The notes beneath the pieces are model-generated. The model was not told the origin of the DNA. It was given only the letters and a program-made list of their open reading frames with translations, and did not search any database. Shown piece after piece: positions 28,666 to 37,424 of a stretch of DNA of 64,000 bases. Every line of letters begins with the position of its first letter. Positions within the stretch are counted from its first letter, which is position 1. The DNA is taken from assembly GCF_014203235.1 (NCBI RefSeq), contig NZ_JACHIN010000008.1, positions 513,534 through 577,533 on the forward strand, read 5' to 3'. Source of the stretch: Nonomuraea endophytica. Its GTDB lineage: Bacteria > Actinomycetota > Actinomycetes > Streptosporangiales > Streptosporangiaceae. Made by a program: the position numbers and the translations under genes.

Positions 28666-29838
28666 ATGACCCTGAGCACCCCCCTGCTTGCGGCGGCACC
28701 GCTCGTCGCGGGACTGGTGGGACCGGCACTCATCGGCGCGACGCCCGCCCAGCAGCCAGCCGACCGCCCGTCCGTCACCAGCGTCGAGCGCGCGGCGACC
28801 CGCGCCGAGGTTGTCGAGCACGTCGCCGCCCGCACACCCGCGGACCAGCGGCGCGTGCTCGGCTACTGGACACCTCAGCGAATGGCCGGAGCGCTGCCGA
28901 TCGACCTGCTCGGCATCGTCATGAAGGACGGCGGGCTGCTCAGCGGGCTGTCCAGCAAGTCCGGCGTCGGCACGGCGCCCGAGGTGGCCGGGGGCGCCGC
29001 CAAGATCGTCACCCCTGAGCTGCCCGGCAAGGCGGCGGTCCCCGGGCTGGGAGGCGCGCCCCTCGTGCACGGCCTGACCGGCGGCGCGGCCGGGAAGCAC
29101 GGGCTGACCGGCGGCGCTGTTCCCCTGCACCAGTCGGCCAGGCCCCAGGCCACGACCTCCGGCTCCCGCTGGGTGACCGGCGGCCTGGTGTCCAAGACCA
29201 CCGGCCGGGTCTTCCTCACCGTGGGCGGCGTCGACTTCGTCTGCTCGGCCGGCACCGTCAAGAGCGCCAACCGCGACGTCGTCGTCACCGCGGGCCACTG
29301 CGTGAAGGACGGGGCCGGGGAATGGGCTGACAACTGGACGTTCGTGCCCGGATATCAGGAGGGCGGCGGGCAGCCTTACGGGGCGTACACGGCCAGGCGG
29401 ATGTTCGTCGCCGGTCCGTGGTCGCGCAGCGGCGACGACAGCTACGACGTGGGCATGGTCGCGCTGAACACCTCGCGAGGCAAGCACGTGGCCGACGTGG
29501 TCGGCACCCAGGAGATCGCCTTCAACGGCAGCAGAGGCGGCCAGGCCTATGGCTTCGGCTACCCGGCGGACCCGCCCTATGACGGCGAGCGGCTGTTCTA
29601 CTGCGCGGGCCGCCTGCGCAACGACCCCTACGGCCAGACCCGCGACCAGGGCCTGGGCTGCGACATGACCGCGGGATCGAGCGGCGGCCCGTGGCTGACC
29701 CGCTTCGACGCGGCGACCGGCAAGGGCATCGTGACCTCGGTGAGCAGCTTCAAATACTCCGACGACCAGGGCACCATGTACGGCCCCTACTTCGGCGACT
29801 CCGCGCGGGCCCTCTTCACCACCGCCCAGAACTCCTGA
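28666..29838 (+). CDS. Secreted trypsin-like serine protease, paralogue of the preceding gene
   Basis: A 390-residue exported protease. It has a hydrophobic N-terminus (LLAAAPLVAGLVGPALIG), a propeptide with RRVLGYWTPQRM, a Gly/Leu-rich linker containing two HGLTGGA repeats, and a chymotrypsin-like domain with VTAGHCVKDG, SYDVGMVAL and TAGSSGGPW as the His, Asp and Ser regions. It follows its paralogue with a 55-bp gap. Conserved C-terminal SSFKYSDDQGTMYGPYFG matches SFKYNFAPNWMFGPYFG in the neighbour. It likely degrades extracellular protein; specificity is unknown. It is convergent with the AlkD-like gene, 3 bp away. Confidence 0.9.
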   Translation: MTLSTPLLAAAPLVAGLVGPALIGATPAQQPADRPSVTSVERAATRAEVVEHVAARTPADQRRVLGYWTPQRMAGALPIDLLGIVMKDGGLLSGLSSKSGVGTAPEVAGGAAKIVTPELPGKAAVPGLGGAPLVHGLTGGAAGKHGLTGGAVPLHQSARPQATTSGSRWVTGGLVSKTTGRVFLTVGGVDFVCSAGTVKSANRDVVVTAGHCVKDGAGEWADNWTFVPGYQEGGGQPYGAYTARRMFVAGPWSRSGDDSYDVGMVALNTSRGKHVADVVGTQEIAFNGSRGGQAYGFGYPADPPYDGERLFYCAGRLRNDPYGQTRDQGLGCDMTAGSSGGPWLTRFDAATGKGIVTSVSSFKYSDDQGTMYGPYFGDSARALFTTAQNS

Positions 29839-29841
29839 CGG

Positions 29842-30510
29842 CTAGGCGTTCTGGCGGCGCACCATCTCGGCGATCCAGATGGGCGCGAACGGAGACGTGC
29901 AGCCCGGCGAGGTCGGGTAGTCCTTGAGCACCTCCAGGCGTTCGCCGATGCCGACGGCACGGGCGCGGTGCTCGGCGTGCTCGATGCCGATCTGCGCCAG
30001 GCAGTGGTTCATCGCCCACTGCAGGCGCTCGGGGGCGCCCTTCATCTCCGTCTCGATGACGTCGAGCAGGCCCGCCAGGTCGAGGAGCCCGGGCTGCTTC
30101 GCCACGCGTTCGGTGGTCAGCGCCCAGCCCGCGCTCGCCACGGCCGGATCCGGATCGGCGAACCAGGCCACGCGCAGCTCTTCGGCGTGCGGGTTCTTCT
30201 TCACCACGTAGTTCACGAGCCAGTCGTGCACCTTCGGCGTGCCCGCGTCGCGGAGCATGCCGTCCAGTTCGTCGCGTTCGAACGCCTTGGGGCGGCAGAT
30301 CAGCAGGGCCAGCAGTCGCGCCGCGGTGTCGCCCGTCTTCCATAGCTGACGGGCGAGCTCCTGCTGTGTCTTCAGCCGCTTGGCGACCGCGCGCAGCTTG
30401 GTGAGGTTCACGCCGTGGTCGTCGCCGTGCCTCTCGTTCACCTCGCGGATCTTCGGGTCCTCGAGTTCGGCCAGCTCGGCCATCACCTCGGCCACCGCGG
30501 TCTCGGCCAC
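29842..30510 (-). CDS. DNA alkylation repair (AlkD/HEAT-like) family protein
   Basis: A 222-residue all-helical protein with the pattern of the AlkC/AlkD-like DNA alkylation repair family (HEAT-like repeats): VNLTKLRAVAKRLKTQQELA, HDWLVNYVVKKNP, a VASAGWALTTERV helix and PERLQWAMNHCLAQIG near the end. AlkD itself removes N3/N7-alkyl purines without base flipping. The actinobacterial branch is not characterised, so the activity is by family only. No signal peptide or metal motif is present. The gene upstream on the same strand is a TetR regulator, 29 bp away. Confidence 0.75.
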   Translation of the reverse strand: MAETAVAEVMAELAELEDPKIREVNERHGDDHGVNLTKLRAVAKRLKTQQELARQLWKTGDTAARLLALLICRPKAFERDELDGMLRDAGTPKVHDWLVNYVVKKNPHAEELRVAWFADPDPAVASAGWALTTERVAKQPGLLDLAGLLDVIETEMKGAPERLQWAMNHCLAQIGIEHAEHRARAVGIGERLEVLKDYPTSPGCTSPFAPIWIAEMVRRQNA

Positions 30511-30539
30511 TCCCGCCTCCTGTTCCTCACGTGCGGGAC

Positions 30540-31115
30540 TCAGCCTACGCGCCGGCGCAGTCCTGCGACGAGGAGCGCGACCAGGCGGCGGGCGTCGTAG
30601 CGGGTGTCGGTCTCGGCGCCGACGCAGAGGTTTCCGATGCCGCGCATGAGCTGGTACGCGTCGAGGTCGGCCCGGATCTCACCGGAGGCGGCGGCGGCTT
30701 CGAGAAGCTGGGCGCACACCGGCAGGAGCCGGTCGAGGAAGTACGCGTGCAGGGTCTCGAAGCCGGTGCTGTCGTTGCGCATCGCGGTCGCGAGGCCGTG
30801 CTTGGTCACCAGGAAGTCGACGAAGAGGTCGGCCCAGCTTTCGAGGGCGGCGTACGGGGTCGGGCTGGAGGCCAGCAGGGCCGGTCCGGCTTCGGCGCAG
30901 GCCTCGACCTGGTGCCGGTAGACGGCGATGACGAGGTCGGCCCGGGTGGGGAAGTGGCGGTAGATGGTGCCGATTCCGACCCCGGCCTTGGCCGCGATGT
31001 CGCGTACCGGTGCTTCCACGCCGGCGGTGACGAAGACCGCGGCGGCGGCGTCCAGCAGGGCCTGCTGGTTGCGGCGGGCGTCCTTGCGCTTGGACCCGGT
31101 CGCGCTGTCGCTCAC
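30540..31115 (-). CDS. TetR/AcrR family transcriptional regulator
   Basis: A 191-residue TetR protein. It has a basic N-terminus (KRKDARRNQQALLDAAAAVF), the helix-turn-helix IAAKAGVGIGTIYRHFPTRA, and a C-terminal domain of the common SbtR-like actinobacterial type. It starts at GTG 31115 with GGAAGGAG upstream. Two 15-bp palindromes lie between it and the divergent alpha/beta-hydrolase gene (31149-31187), so it probably represses both itself and the hydrolase. Confidence 0.9.
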   Translation of the reverse strand: MSDSATGSKRKDARRNQQALLDAAAAVFVTAGVEAPVRDIAAKAGVGIGTIYRHFPTRADLVIAVYRHQVEACAEAGPALLASSPTPYAALESWADLFVDFLVTKHGLATAMRNDSTGFETLHAYFLDRLLPVCAQLLEAAAASGEIRADLDAYQLMRGIGNLCVGAETDTRYDARRLVALLVAGLRRRVG

Positions 31116-31148
31116 GGCGGACTCCTTCCCGAAGGGGCACTTGCAAAG

Positions 31149-31187
31149 CGGAACCGTGTTCCGTATCTTTAGCGGAGCAGTGTTCCG
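31149..31187. promoter_or_regulatory. Two tandem TetR operators
   Basis: Site 1 is CGGAAC-CGT-GTTCCG (31149-31163), a perfect palindrome. Site 2 is CGGAGC-AGT-GTTCCG (31173-31187), with one arm mismatch. The centres are 24 bp apart, in the gap between the divergent TetR and hydrolase genes. Confidence 0.8.
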
Positions 31188-31245
31188 TTTTGCTCATGAT
31201 GGCAGATCAGCGGCCTGCCGGCCAACCCGAATGGAGAGCACTTCC

Positions 31246-32154
31246 ATGTCCCACTCCAACCCCACGGTGCTATCCGCGCACCCGGTCGTCCTGCCGGCCC
31301 CCGGCCGCGGCGAGCACCTGCGGGTCCGCGTCTCGGCCCCCGCCACCGGCGGCGGCCTGCCGGTCATCGTCCTCTCGCACGGCTTCGGCTCGTCGATGAA
31401 CGGCTACGCCCCGCTGGCCGACTTCTGGGCCGCCAGTGGATTCGTCGTCCTGCAGCCCACCCACCTCGACTCCAGAACGCTCGGGCTCCCGGCCGACGAC
31501 CCCAGGACACCGGACATCTGGCGCATCCGCGTCCAGGACCTGACCCGCGTCCTGGACGGGCTCGACGTCCTCGAAGCGGCGGTGCCGGGCCTGGCCGGGC
31601 GCGTCGACCGCGACCGCGTCGCCGTGGCCGGGCACTCCTGGGGAGCGCAGTCGGCCAGCGCGCTGCTGGGCGCGCGGGTCCTGGACTCCGCGGGCCTCCC
31701 CGGCGAGGACCTGTCCGACCCCCGCGTCAAGGCGGGAGTATTGCTCGCGCTGACCGGCCTGGGCGACGCCCTGGTCCCGTTCGCCGCCGAGAACTTCCCC
31801 TTCATGCGGCCGTCCTTCGCCGGCATGACCACACCCGCCCTCATCGTCGCCGGCGACAACGACCAGTCCCACCTGTCCACCCGCGGACCGGACTGGTTCG
31901 TCGACCCCTTCCTGTACAGCCCGGCGGACAAGAGCCTCCTGACGCTGTTCGGGGCGGAGCACTCGCTCGGCGGCGTCTCCGGCTACGAGGCGGCCGAGAC
32001 GACGGACGAGAACCCCGCACGCGTCGCGCTGATCCAGCACCTCACCACGGCCTTCCTCCGCAGTGCCCTTTTCCCGGAGGACACCGCGTGGAAGGCGGCG
32101 GCCACCGCCCTGGAGCAGGACCCCAGCCCGCTGGGCACGCTGCGGAGCAAGTAG
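31246..32154 (+). CDS. Alpha/beta-hydrolase (chlorophyllase/PAF-acetylhydrolase-like)
   Basis: A 302-residue cytoplasmic hydrolase. The segments are PVIVLSHGFGSS (oxyanion strand), the nucleophile elbow VAVAGHSWGAQS, the acid in LIVAGDNDQS and the His in FGAEHSLGG, in the right order for the fold. It has no signal peptide. ATG 31246 has GGAGAG 7 bp upstream; ATG 31231 is an in-frame alternative. Its expression is probably induced when the divergent TetR leaves the palindromes at 31149-31187, typical of a small-molecule detoxification pair (inference). Confidence 0.85.
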   Translation: MSHSNPTVLSAHPVVLPAPGRGEHLRVRVSAPATGGGLPVIVLSHGFGSSMNGYAPLADFWAASGFVVLQPTHLDSRTLGLPADDPRTPDIWRIRVQDLTRVLDGLDVLEAAVPGLAGRVDRDRVAVAGHSWGAQSASALLGARVLDSAGLPGEDLSDPRVKAGVLLALTGLGDALVPFAAENFPFMRPSFAGMTTPALIVAGDNDQSHLSTRGPDWFVDPFLYSPADKSLLTLFGAEHSLGGVSGYEAAETTDENPARVALIQHLTTAFLRSALFPEDTAWKAAATALEQDPSPLGTLRSK

Positions 32155-32165
32155 AAGCCGGCTCG

Positions 32166-32783
32166 TCACCGGAGCCACAGGTGGACGAGGGACCAGGCGG
32201 CGAAGCCGAAGAAGACCAGGGCCACCAGGCGGCTGATCGTCGGGGCCGCTCTGCCGTACGCGTGCCGCAAGGCCGGAAGGCCGGAGATCCAGGACAGCAG
32301 CGCGCCCGAGGCCAGGCAGCCGAGCAGACCGGCGGCGAGGAAGAGCGGGATCGTGGCGACGGTGAGCAGTTCGATGCGGTCGCCGAGCACGGCGGTGAAG
32401 ACGGCGAGTGTCACCGGGTAGCTCTTGGGGTTGGTCATGCCGAAGGCGGCGCCCTGCAGCATCGCCTGCCTGCCGCCCAAGGTCGTCGCCCGCTGCGGGG
32501 CGCCGGCGGAGGTCAGGGCCCGCACACCCAGGTAGATCAGGTAGAGGGCGCTGGCCACGGTCAGGGCGGTGAAGAAGACGGGCGAGATGAGCCGCACCCA
32601 TCGCAACGCCACCAGCGCCAGCAGCGACCACATCAGGTCACCGGCCAGGTGACCCAGCACGAAGACGAAGCTGGAGCGGCGGCCGCCACTGGCCCCGAGG
32701 TGAAGCACCATCAGCACGCCGGGACCGGGGGTCAGGACGACGAGGGCGCAGGACAGGACAGTGGCGGCCAGCAGTGAGAGCAC
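32166..32783 (-). CDS. LysE family amino-acid/metabolite exporter
   Basis: A 205-residue membrane protein with about six hydrophobic segments. The family signature is present at the start: LVVLTPGPGVLMVLHLGASG, then GHLAGDLMWSLLALV and FGMTNPKSYPVTL. LysE/RhtB proteins export basic or neutral amino acids and derivatives. The GTG start (32783) overlaps the TAG stop of the radical SAM gene by one base in a TAGTG sequence, so its translation depends on that of the radical SAM gene. This links export directly to the product or intermediate of that enzyme (inference). Confidence 0.85.
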   Translation of the reverse strand: MLSLLAATVLSCALVVLTPGPGVLMVLHLGASGGRRSSFVFVLGHLAGDLMWSLLALVALRWVRLISPVFFTALTVASALYLIYLGVRALTSAGAPQRATTLGGRQAMLQGAAFGMTNPKSYPVTLAVFTAVLGDRIELLTVATIPLFLAAGLLGCLASGALLSWISGLPALRHAYGRAAPTISRLVALVFFGFAAWSLVHLWLR

Positions 32784-34312
32784 TAGAACGATCCGAGGGT
32801 GGCCTGGGTGATGCGGCCGGAACCGGTGACGGTGCCGACCCGTTCCGCGTAGGAGCGGATGGAGTGGGTGGCGTCGATGAGCTCGTCCCAGGTCGAGTGG
32901 CTGAAGATCTTGCACCAGTCCTTGGAGACCTCGTCGAAGTCCACGATGTCGCTCGTGCCGTACTTGGCGGGCATGAGGTCGAGCAGCTCCTCGTCGTAGA
33001 TCTCGAAACCCCGCTCCTTGGCGACCTGCCGGGCCAGGTCGGGGTTCATCATCCATTTGCCGGTCAGCGCGCCGAAGTCGGGATAGAGCGGCTGGGCTTC
33101 CAGCGAGGCCATCATCTCGTTGTCGATCAGCCAGCGCCCGAACTCGACCGTGTTCTCCAGGCTTTCCTGGTTCTCGCCGGGTCCGCCCAGGACCAGCGAG
33201 CCGTGGATCAGGATTCCGGCGTCCTGGAACAGGTGGCAGGCCCGCTGGTTGTTCTCCAGACTGTCGCGCGGCCCCTTGAGCACCTTGAGCATTCTGGTGT
33301 CGCCCGCCTCCAGGCCCATGTTCACCCGGTAGACGCCGAGCTTCTGGTAGAGCTCGACCAGGCGCGGCGTGGTCTCGGCGGCCTGCGTGTAGACGAAGAA
33401 CTTGGGGTCGCCGATGTCGTCCGGCTTGGCGTCGACCACGGCCTTGATCCAGCGCGGTGAGCTGCTCATGCTGTCGAACGCCTCGTAGAAGATCGAGGCC
33501 GAGATCTGCTCCTGAGCGGTGCGCACGTCGTTCCAGAACATCTCAGGGGAGGAGAAGCGCAGGCTCAGATCCATGATGCCGCAGAAATGGCAGGGCGCCT
33601 TCACCCGTGCGCAACCGCGGGCGCGGTTCATGGTGGTGACGCCGGTGATCTCCTCATCGTCGTGGAATCCGCCGTACCGGTTCAGGTAGTTGTCCAGATA
33701 GCGCTCCCAGTTGTTGTCCGGCATCAACGTGCGGTCGGGCACGGGAATGGCGTCCAGGATCATGGTCTTGAACGCGCCTCCGCTGCCCTTGATCACGTCA
33801 GGAGGAATCTCCGGCAGGCGGTTGTGGGCGAGCCCGTCGGGCGTGCGGTAGATGAGCTCGGGCACGGTCTCGATCGGGCGCTCCCCCTTCACCGCGCTCA
33901 CCAGGGCGGACAGCGCGAACTCGCCGACGTCGGCGGCGCACACGTAGTCGACGACCTCGCGGTGCCGCAGGATCCGCTCGGCCATGGCGGTGGCCTGGTC
34001 GTTGCCGAAGACCGTGACGGCCCCGGCGTTCTTGCCGAGTTCGGCCAGCCGCAGCGCGTTTCCGTAGGACGTGGCCAGCACGCCCACGCCGAGGATGTCG
34101 GGGTCGAGGTCCCTGACGAGTTGTTCGATCTCCGCCATGGGCGTGATCTGGCCGTCGACGGCGATCACCTCCAGGTCGGGATGGTCGCGTCGCAGCACCG
34201 TCGCCAGCGAGACGACGCCGAGAGCGGGGAACGTGCCGTCGTTCGCGATCGAGGAGACGTCAGCGTCGCTGCCGGCGTTGACGAGCAGGACACTCTGCAC
34301 CTTCTTGGTCAT
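32783..34312 (-). CDS. B12-binding-domain-like radical SAM protein with CX6CX2C motif
   Basis: A 509-residue protein. Residues about 5-150 look like the Rossmann-type cobalamin-binding domain of class B radical SAM enzymes (FPALGVVSLATVL, then LDPDILGVGVLATSYGN), but no DxHxxG cobalamin ligand is seen. The radical SAM core follows. Its cluster cysteines are C234, C241 and C244 in RGCARVKAPCHFCG: six residues separate the first two, not the usual three. Other core motifs are present (NMGLEAGDTRML, GSLVLGGPGEN). A GAGAGG site precedes ATG 34312. It is coupled to the LysE exporter downstream, so it may modify an amino acid or peptide. The substrate is unknown. Confidence 0.75.
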   Translation of the reverse strand: MTKKVQSVLLVNAGSDADVSSIANDGTFPALGVVSLATVLRRDHPDLEVIAVDGQITPMAEIEQLVRDLDPDILGVGVLATSYGNALRLAELGKNAGAVTVFGNDQATAMAERILRHREVVDYVCAADVGEFALSALVSAVKGERPIETVPELIYRTPDGLAHNRLPEIPPDVIKGSGGAFKTMILDAIPVPDRTLMPDNNWERYLDNYLNRYGGFHDDEEITGVTTMNRARGCARVKAPCHFCGIMDLSLRFSSPEMFWNDVRTAQEQISASIFYEAFDSMSSSPRWIKAVVDAKPDDIGDPKFFVYTQAAETTPRLVELYQKLGVYRVNMGLEAGDTRMLKVLKGPRDSLENNQRACHLFQDAGILIHGSLVLGGPGENQESLENTVEFGRWLIDNEMMASLEAQPLYPDFGALTGKWMMNPDLARQVAKERGFEIYDEELLDLMPAKYGTSDIVDFDEVSKDWCKIFSHSTWDELIDATHSIRSYAERVGTVTGSGRITQATLGSF

Positions 34313-34566
34313 CGAGTACCTCTCAGCGGGTTCCAGGCCGACGTGCCGGTCCAGCCAGTACGGGCAGGCAACCCCGCGGGCACACACATCGAGGCCGGAC
34401 CGTGTCACACGGTCAACGGCTTCCCCCAGGCCAGAGCGCGTGGCTGACCGGCCACGACGGCTCCATGGGCCCACTGTCGCCCACGATCGCGGGCAGGCTC
34501 AATGCTCCGGACAGATAGAGTTGACAGGAGTCAGCCGCTATTGACATCCCATCTATCCGGGGTGTA
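34313..34566. other. 254-bp intergenic region upstream of the radical SAM gene
   Basis: No ORF is supported here. It must hold the promoter of the radical SAM-LysE unit and the 3' untranslated region of the NACHT gene. Two TTGACA hexamers occur on the plus strand (34521, 34541). The second is 18 bp from TATTAG (34565-34570), a plus-strand promoter-like pair that would transcribe antisense into the NACHT gene. Confidence 0.35.
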
Positions 34567-37404
34567 TTAGCGGGAATTCAGGCGCAGGATCCGGCTCATC
34601 AGCCGCTGTCCGGCGATCGAGCCACGCGACACCTCGTCGACCACCTCGGCCGCCTCGTTCTCCCGCAGCGTGGCCATGTCCCCGGCGATCGCCCTGATGA
34701 CGGCATCGGTGATCACGTGGTCGCTGAGGTAGTGCACGTACTCGGCCAGCGCCAGGTAGGAGCGGGCGCGGCCGTCCGCGTTCGGGCCGCGCAGGACGAG
34801 GATCTCCAGGATCTCGCGCAGCAGCGACCTGCCGCCGTTCCAGGACAGGGCGGCGCCGAGCACGGGTTCCAGCGCGTGCAGGAAGAGCGTCTCGTGCGGC
34901 AGGAACGAAAACAGCACACCCTGGCGGGCCCGCAGGTACGCGCCGGCGTCGGGCGGCGGGATCCAGGAGGTGTCCATCGGCGTGACGTCCCAGGTGGAGC
35001 CGGTGTCCAGGGCGAGCTCCAGGTCGGCGGACCCGGCGACGGACATGACCCGCACCACCCTGGTCAGGCTGTCCCACTCCTCGTTGGCCAGCTGGGAACG
35101 CCACAGCAGCGCGAAGCGCCGCCACTCGGTGAAGGCGTCCTCGTGGCCGGGCCGTACCCGCGACCAGAGGAGACGGGCGGGGTCGCAGGCGAGGGCGACC
35201 TTCAGCAGGTTGGCCGAGTAGTAGGCGTTGCGGCGGGCGGGTCCGGCGGTCCACGGGCGGTAGGCGGGGTGGGCGAGCTGGTCGCGCAGGTCGGCCAGCG
35301 CGAACAGGCGGGTGGCGAGGCCGCGCCAGGCCGGGTCGGCCGACTCCCGCAGAAACGTGATCACGGGCGGTCGCGTGGAGAGCGTCGACCAGGACAGCAG
35401 CGTGCCGAGCAGGCCGTCGCTGACCTCCTCCACGACCAGGCGCGACTCCTGGACCAGCATGTCGTCCAGGAGCCTGCCGATCAGCCGGGCGATGAGGAAC
35501 TCGCCGAACGTGGCGTGCAGGAACTCGTAGGTCTGCAGGATCTCGCCGCCGTCGCGGGTGGCCTGGGCCTGGTGGACGAAGAAGAAGCGGCCGAACGCCT
35601 GCTCGCCCGAGGTCAGCGGGGTGGCCAATGAGGTGGGGCGGCGGGCGGACAGGCGCAGCGCCTCCAGGTCGGCGTCCACCTCGGCGGCGGTCGCCCACTG
35701 GCGGCCCCGGTTGAACATCGCGAACGCGACGATACCCAGCAGCAGCAGTTCCTTCTCCACCAGGGCCGGGATCCGCTCACGCGGGTGGCTCTTCTCCAGC
35801 TCCCGCTCGGCGAAGGCGCGCATGAGGCGCTCGTAGAGCTCGGCCTCGCCGATGCGGTCGGCGAGGTTCCTGCGCAGGGCGTTGCCGTAGGCGTCGTAGA
35901 GGGCGAGCATGAGCAGGAGCAGCGGCTGCTCGGCCAGGTTGCGCTGCGCGCGGGCGACCTCCATGGACAGCGGCCGGAGCCCGGCCTCGTCGAAGTAGGC
36001 GGCGTTGGCGTGGTTCCACACCTCGAGCCACTGCTCGATCTCCTCCAGGTCGAACGGCTCCAGCCTGGTCACCAGCGAGCCCTCGGGGTAGTCGACACGG
36101 TCGGCCACCGCCGTACGCGAAGTCACGATCACCGCGACGGCGCGCCCCGCGTCGAGCTCGCGCTGCTGGAAGCGGGCCACCCTGACCAGGTAGTCGGACT
36201 GGCGCACGCCGGTGGCCTGCAGCAGTTCGTCGAAGCCGTCGAGTATCACGACGGGCAGCGCGCCGTCGGCCGCCCGCGCCAGGTCGGGCCACTGCAGCCG
36301 CTCGCCGCTGAGCTGGTAGACGGCCTGTTCGATCTGTTCCTGTACGTCCGCGCCGGCCGCCACGTCGCGCAGCGGCACCCGGACGGGCACGAAGTCGGCG
36401 GGCAGGCGGGCGGCGAGCACCTTGGTGAGCACCGACTTGCCCGCCCCCGGCTGGCCCAGGACCATGAGCGGCGTCCTGCCCGCCTCCGGCGAGGTGAGGT
36501 AGCCGGCGAGGAAGCGCGGCAGGCCGTCGCGCACCTCGCGCTCGCTCCACCAGGCCTCCTGGCTGGGGTCTTCCGCGCGTTCCGGGCGGCCCGAGCGGAA
36601 GCGCGGGGTGACGTAGGCGTCGCCCAGGCTGGGCAGTGCCAGTCCGGCGGGCACGTCTCCGGTCTCGGCGACCGGGCGGCGCAGCGCCGCCTGGTGCAAC
36701 TTGCTCAACGCGGCCAGCTTGGCGTCCTGCGCGCGGGCGGGGGCCAGTCCGTCGAGCAGCCGTTCGAGGTCGGTCAGCCGCGCCCGGGTGGCCTGGTGCT
36801 CGACCATCGCCGACCAGAACCCGAACTCCGGCACATCCATGGCCAGCCGACGGTAGCCGTCCTCGTATCTGCGGATGGCCGCGGTGGCGAGTGAGCTGTC
36901 GAAGACCCACTCCCGCTGGTGCTCCTGCAGCCGTTCCCAGAGGCTCAGCCCTTCGGCGAAGCTCCGCAGCGCGCCGCGCAGCCGTTCGTAGCGCACGAGG
37001 ATGACGCTCTTGGCCTCCTCGAACGGCAGTTGCGGCGAGGGACAGACCGGGCTGCCCAGATCCACCCCGCGCAGCAGCGTGACCTGCTCCGACTTGCTCA
37101 TCCGCAGCTCACCGGCGCTGAACGGCAGCGCGATCCCGTCGAGCGCCTCGAAGAACGCGGTGAGCACCAGAATAGTGTGCGCGGCCTCGATGCGGTCCGT
37201 ACGGCCGCGCCACTCCTTGCCCGCCCGCCAGTCGCGCCACCGCCCGAGCAGGTCGTTGCCGACCCGGATCAGCTCGCCCTTGGCGTCGATCAGGTCCCAG
37301 AGCCCCAGGGTGGCGGCTCCGAGAACCGTGTCGAGCGCTCTGACCGCCGGGTCGTCGCCGCCCAGTAACCGCACGGCGTCGGCGTACCGGTACTCCCTCG
37401 CCAT
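34567..37404 (-). CDS. NACHT-domain STAND NTPase (bacterial NACHT, possible antiphage sensor)
   Basis: A 945-residue cytoplasmic protein. Residues 1 to about 230 are helical, opening YRYADAVRLLGGDDPAVRAL, and resemble the N-terminal helical domain seen on actinobacterial NACHT proteins. A linker follows, then NACHT: P-loop VLGQPGAGKSVL (about residue 315), Walker B VVILDGFDELL (about 383, with the DGFDE signature), VIVTSRTAV and a EIEQWLEVWN winged-helix region. The C-terminal 400 residues are helical with no recognisable repeats. Characterised bacterial NACHT proteins protect against phages through ligand-triggered oligomerisation; no separate effector is visible here. It starts at ATG 37404. 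Confidence 0.8.
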   Translation of the reverse strand: MAREYRYADAVRLLGGDDPAVRALDTVLGAATLGLWDLIDAKGELIRVGNDLLGRWRDWRAGKEWRGRTDRIEAAHTILVLTAFFEALDGIALPFSAGELRMSKSEQVTLLRGVDLGSPVCPSPQLPFEEAKSVILVRYERLRGALRSFAEGLSLWERLQEHQREWVFDSSLATAAIRRYEDGYRRLAMDVPEFGFWSAMVEHQATRARLTDLERLLDGLAPARAQDAKLAALSKLHQAALRRPVAETGDVPAGLALPSLGDAYVTPRFRSGRPERAEDPSQEAWWSEREVRDGLPRFLAGYLTSPEAGRTPLMVLGQPGAGKSVLTKVLAARLPADFVPVRVPLRDVAAGADVQEQIEQAVYQLSGERLQWPDLARAADGALPVVILDGFDELLQATGVRQSDYLVRVARFQQRELDAGRAVAVIVTSRTAVADRVDYPEGSLVTRLEPFDLEEIEQWLEVWNHANAAYFDEAGLRPLSMEVARAQRNLAEQPLLLLMLALYDAYGNALRRNLADRIGEAELYERLMRAFAERELEKSHPRERIPALVEKELLLLGIVAFAMFNRGRQWATAAEVDADLEALRLSARRPTSLATPLTSGEQAFGRFFFVHQAQATRDGGEILQTYEFLHATFGEFLIARLIGRLLDDMLVQESRLVVEEVSDGLLGTLLSWSTLSTRPPVITFLRESADPAWRGLATRLFALADLRDQLAHPAYRPWTAGPARRNAYYSANLLKVALACDPARLLWSRVRPGHEDAFTEWRRFALLWRSQLANEEWDSLTRVVRVMSVAGSADLELALDTGSTWDVTPMDTSWIPPPDAGAYLRARQGVLFSFLPHETLFLHALEPVLGAALSWNGGRSLLREILEILVLRGPNADGRARSYLALAEYVHYLSDHVITDAVIRAIAGDMATLRENEAAEVVDEVSRGSIAGQRLMSRILRLNSR

Positions 37405-37424
37405 GCCGCCGATTATTGCGGGAT

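Noticed and set aside
32783..33056. Longer start for the LysE gene inside the radical SAM gene
   Set aside because: The extension lacks membrane character; the family starts at the hydrophobic LSLLAATVLS segment and GTG 32783 gives stop-start coupling.
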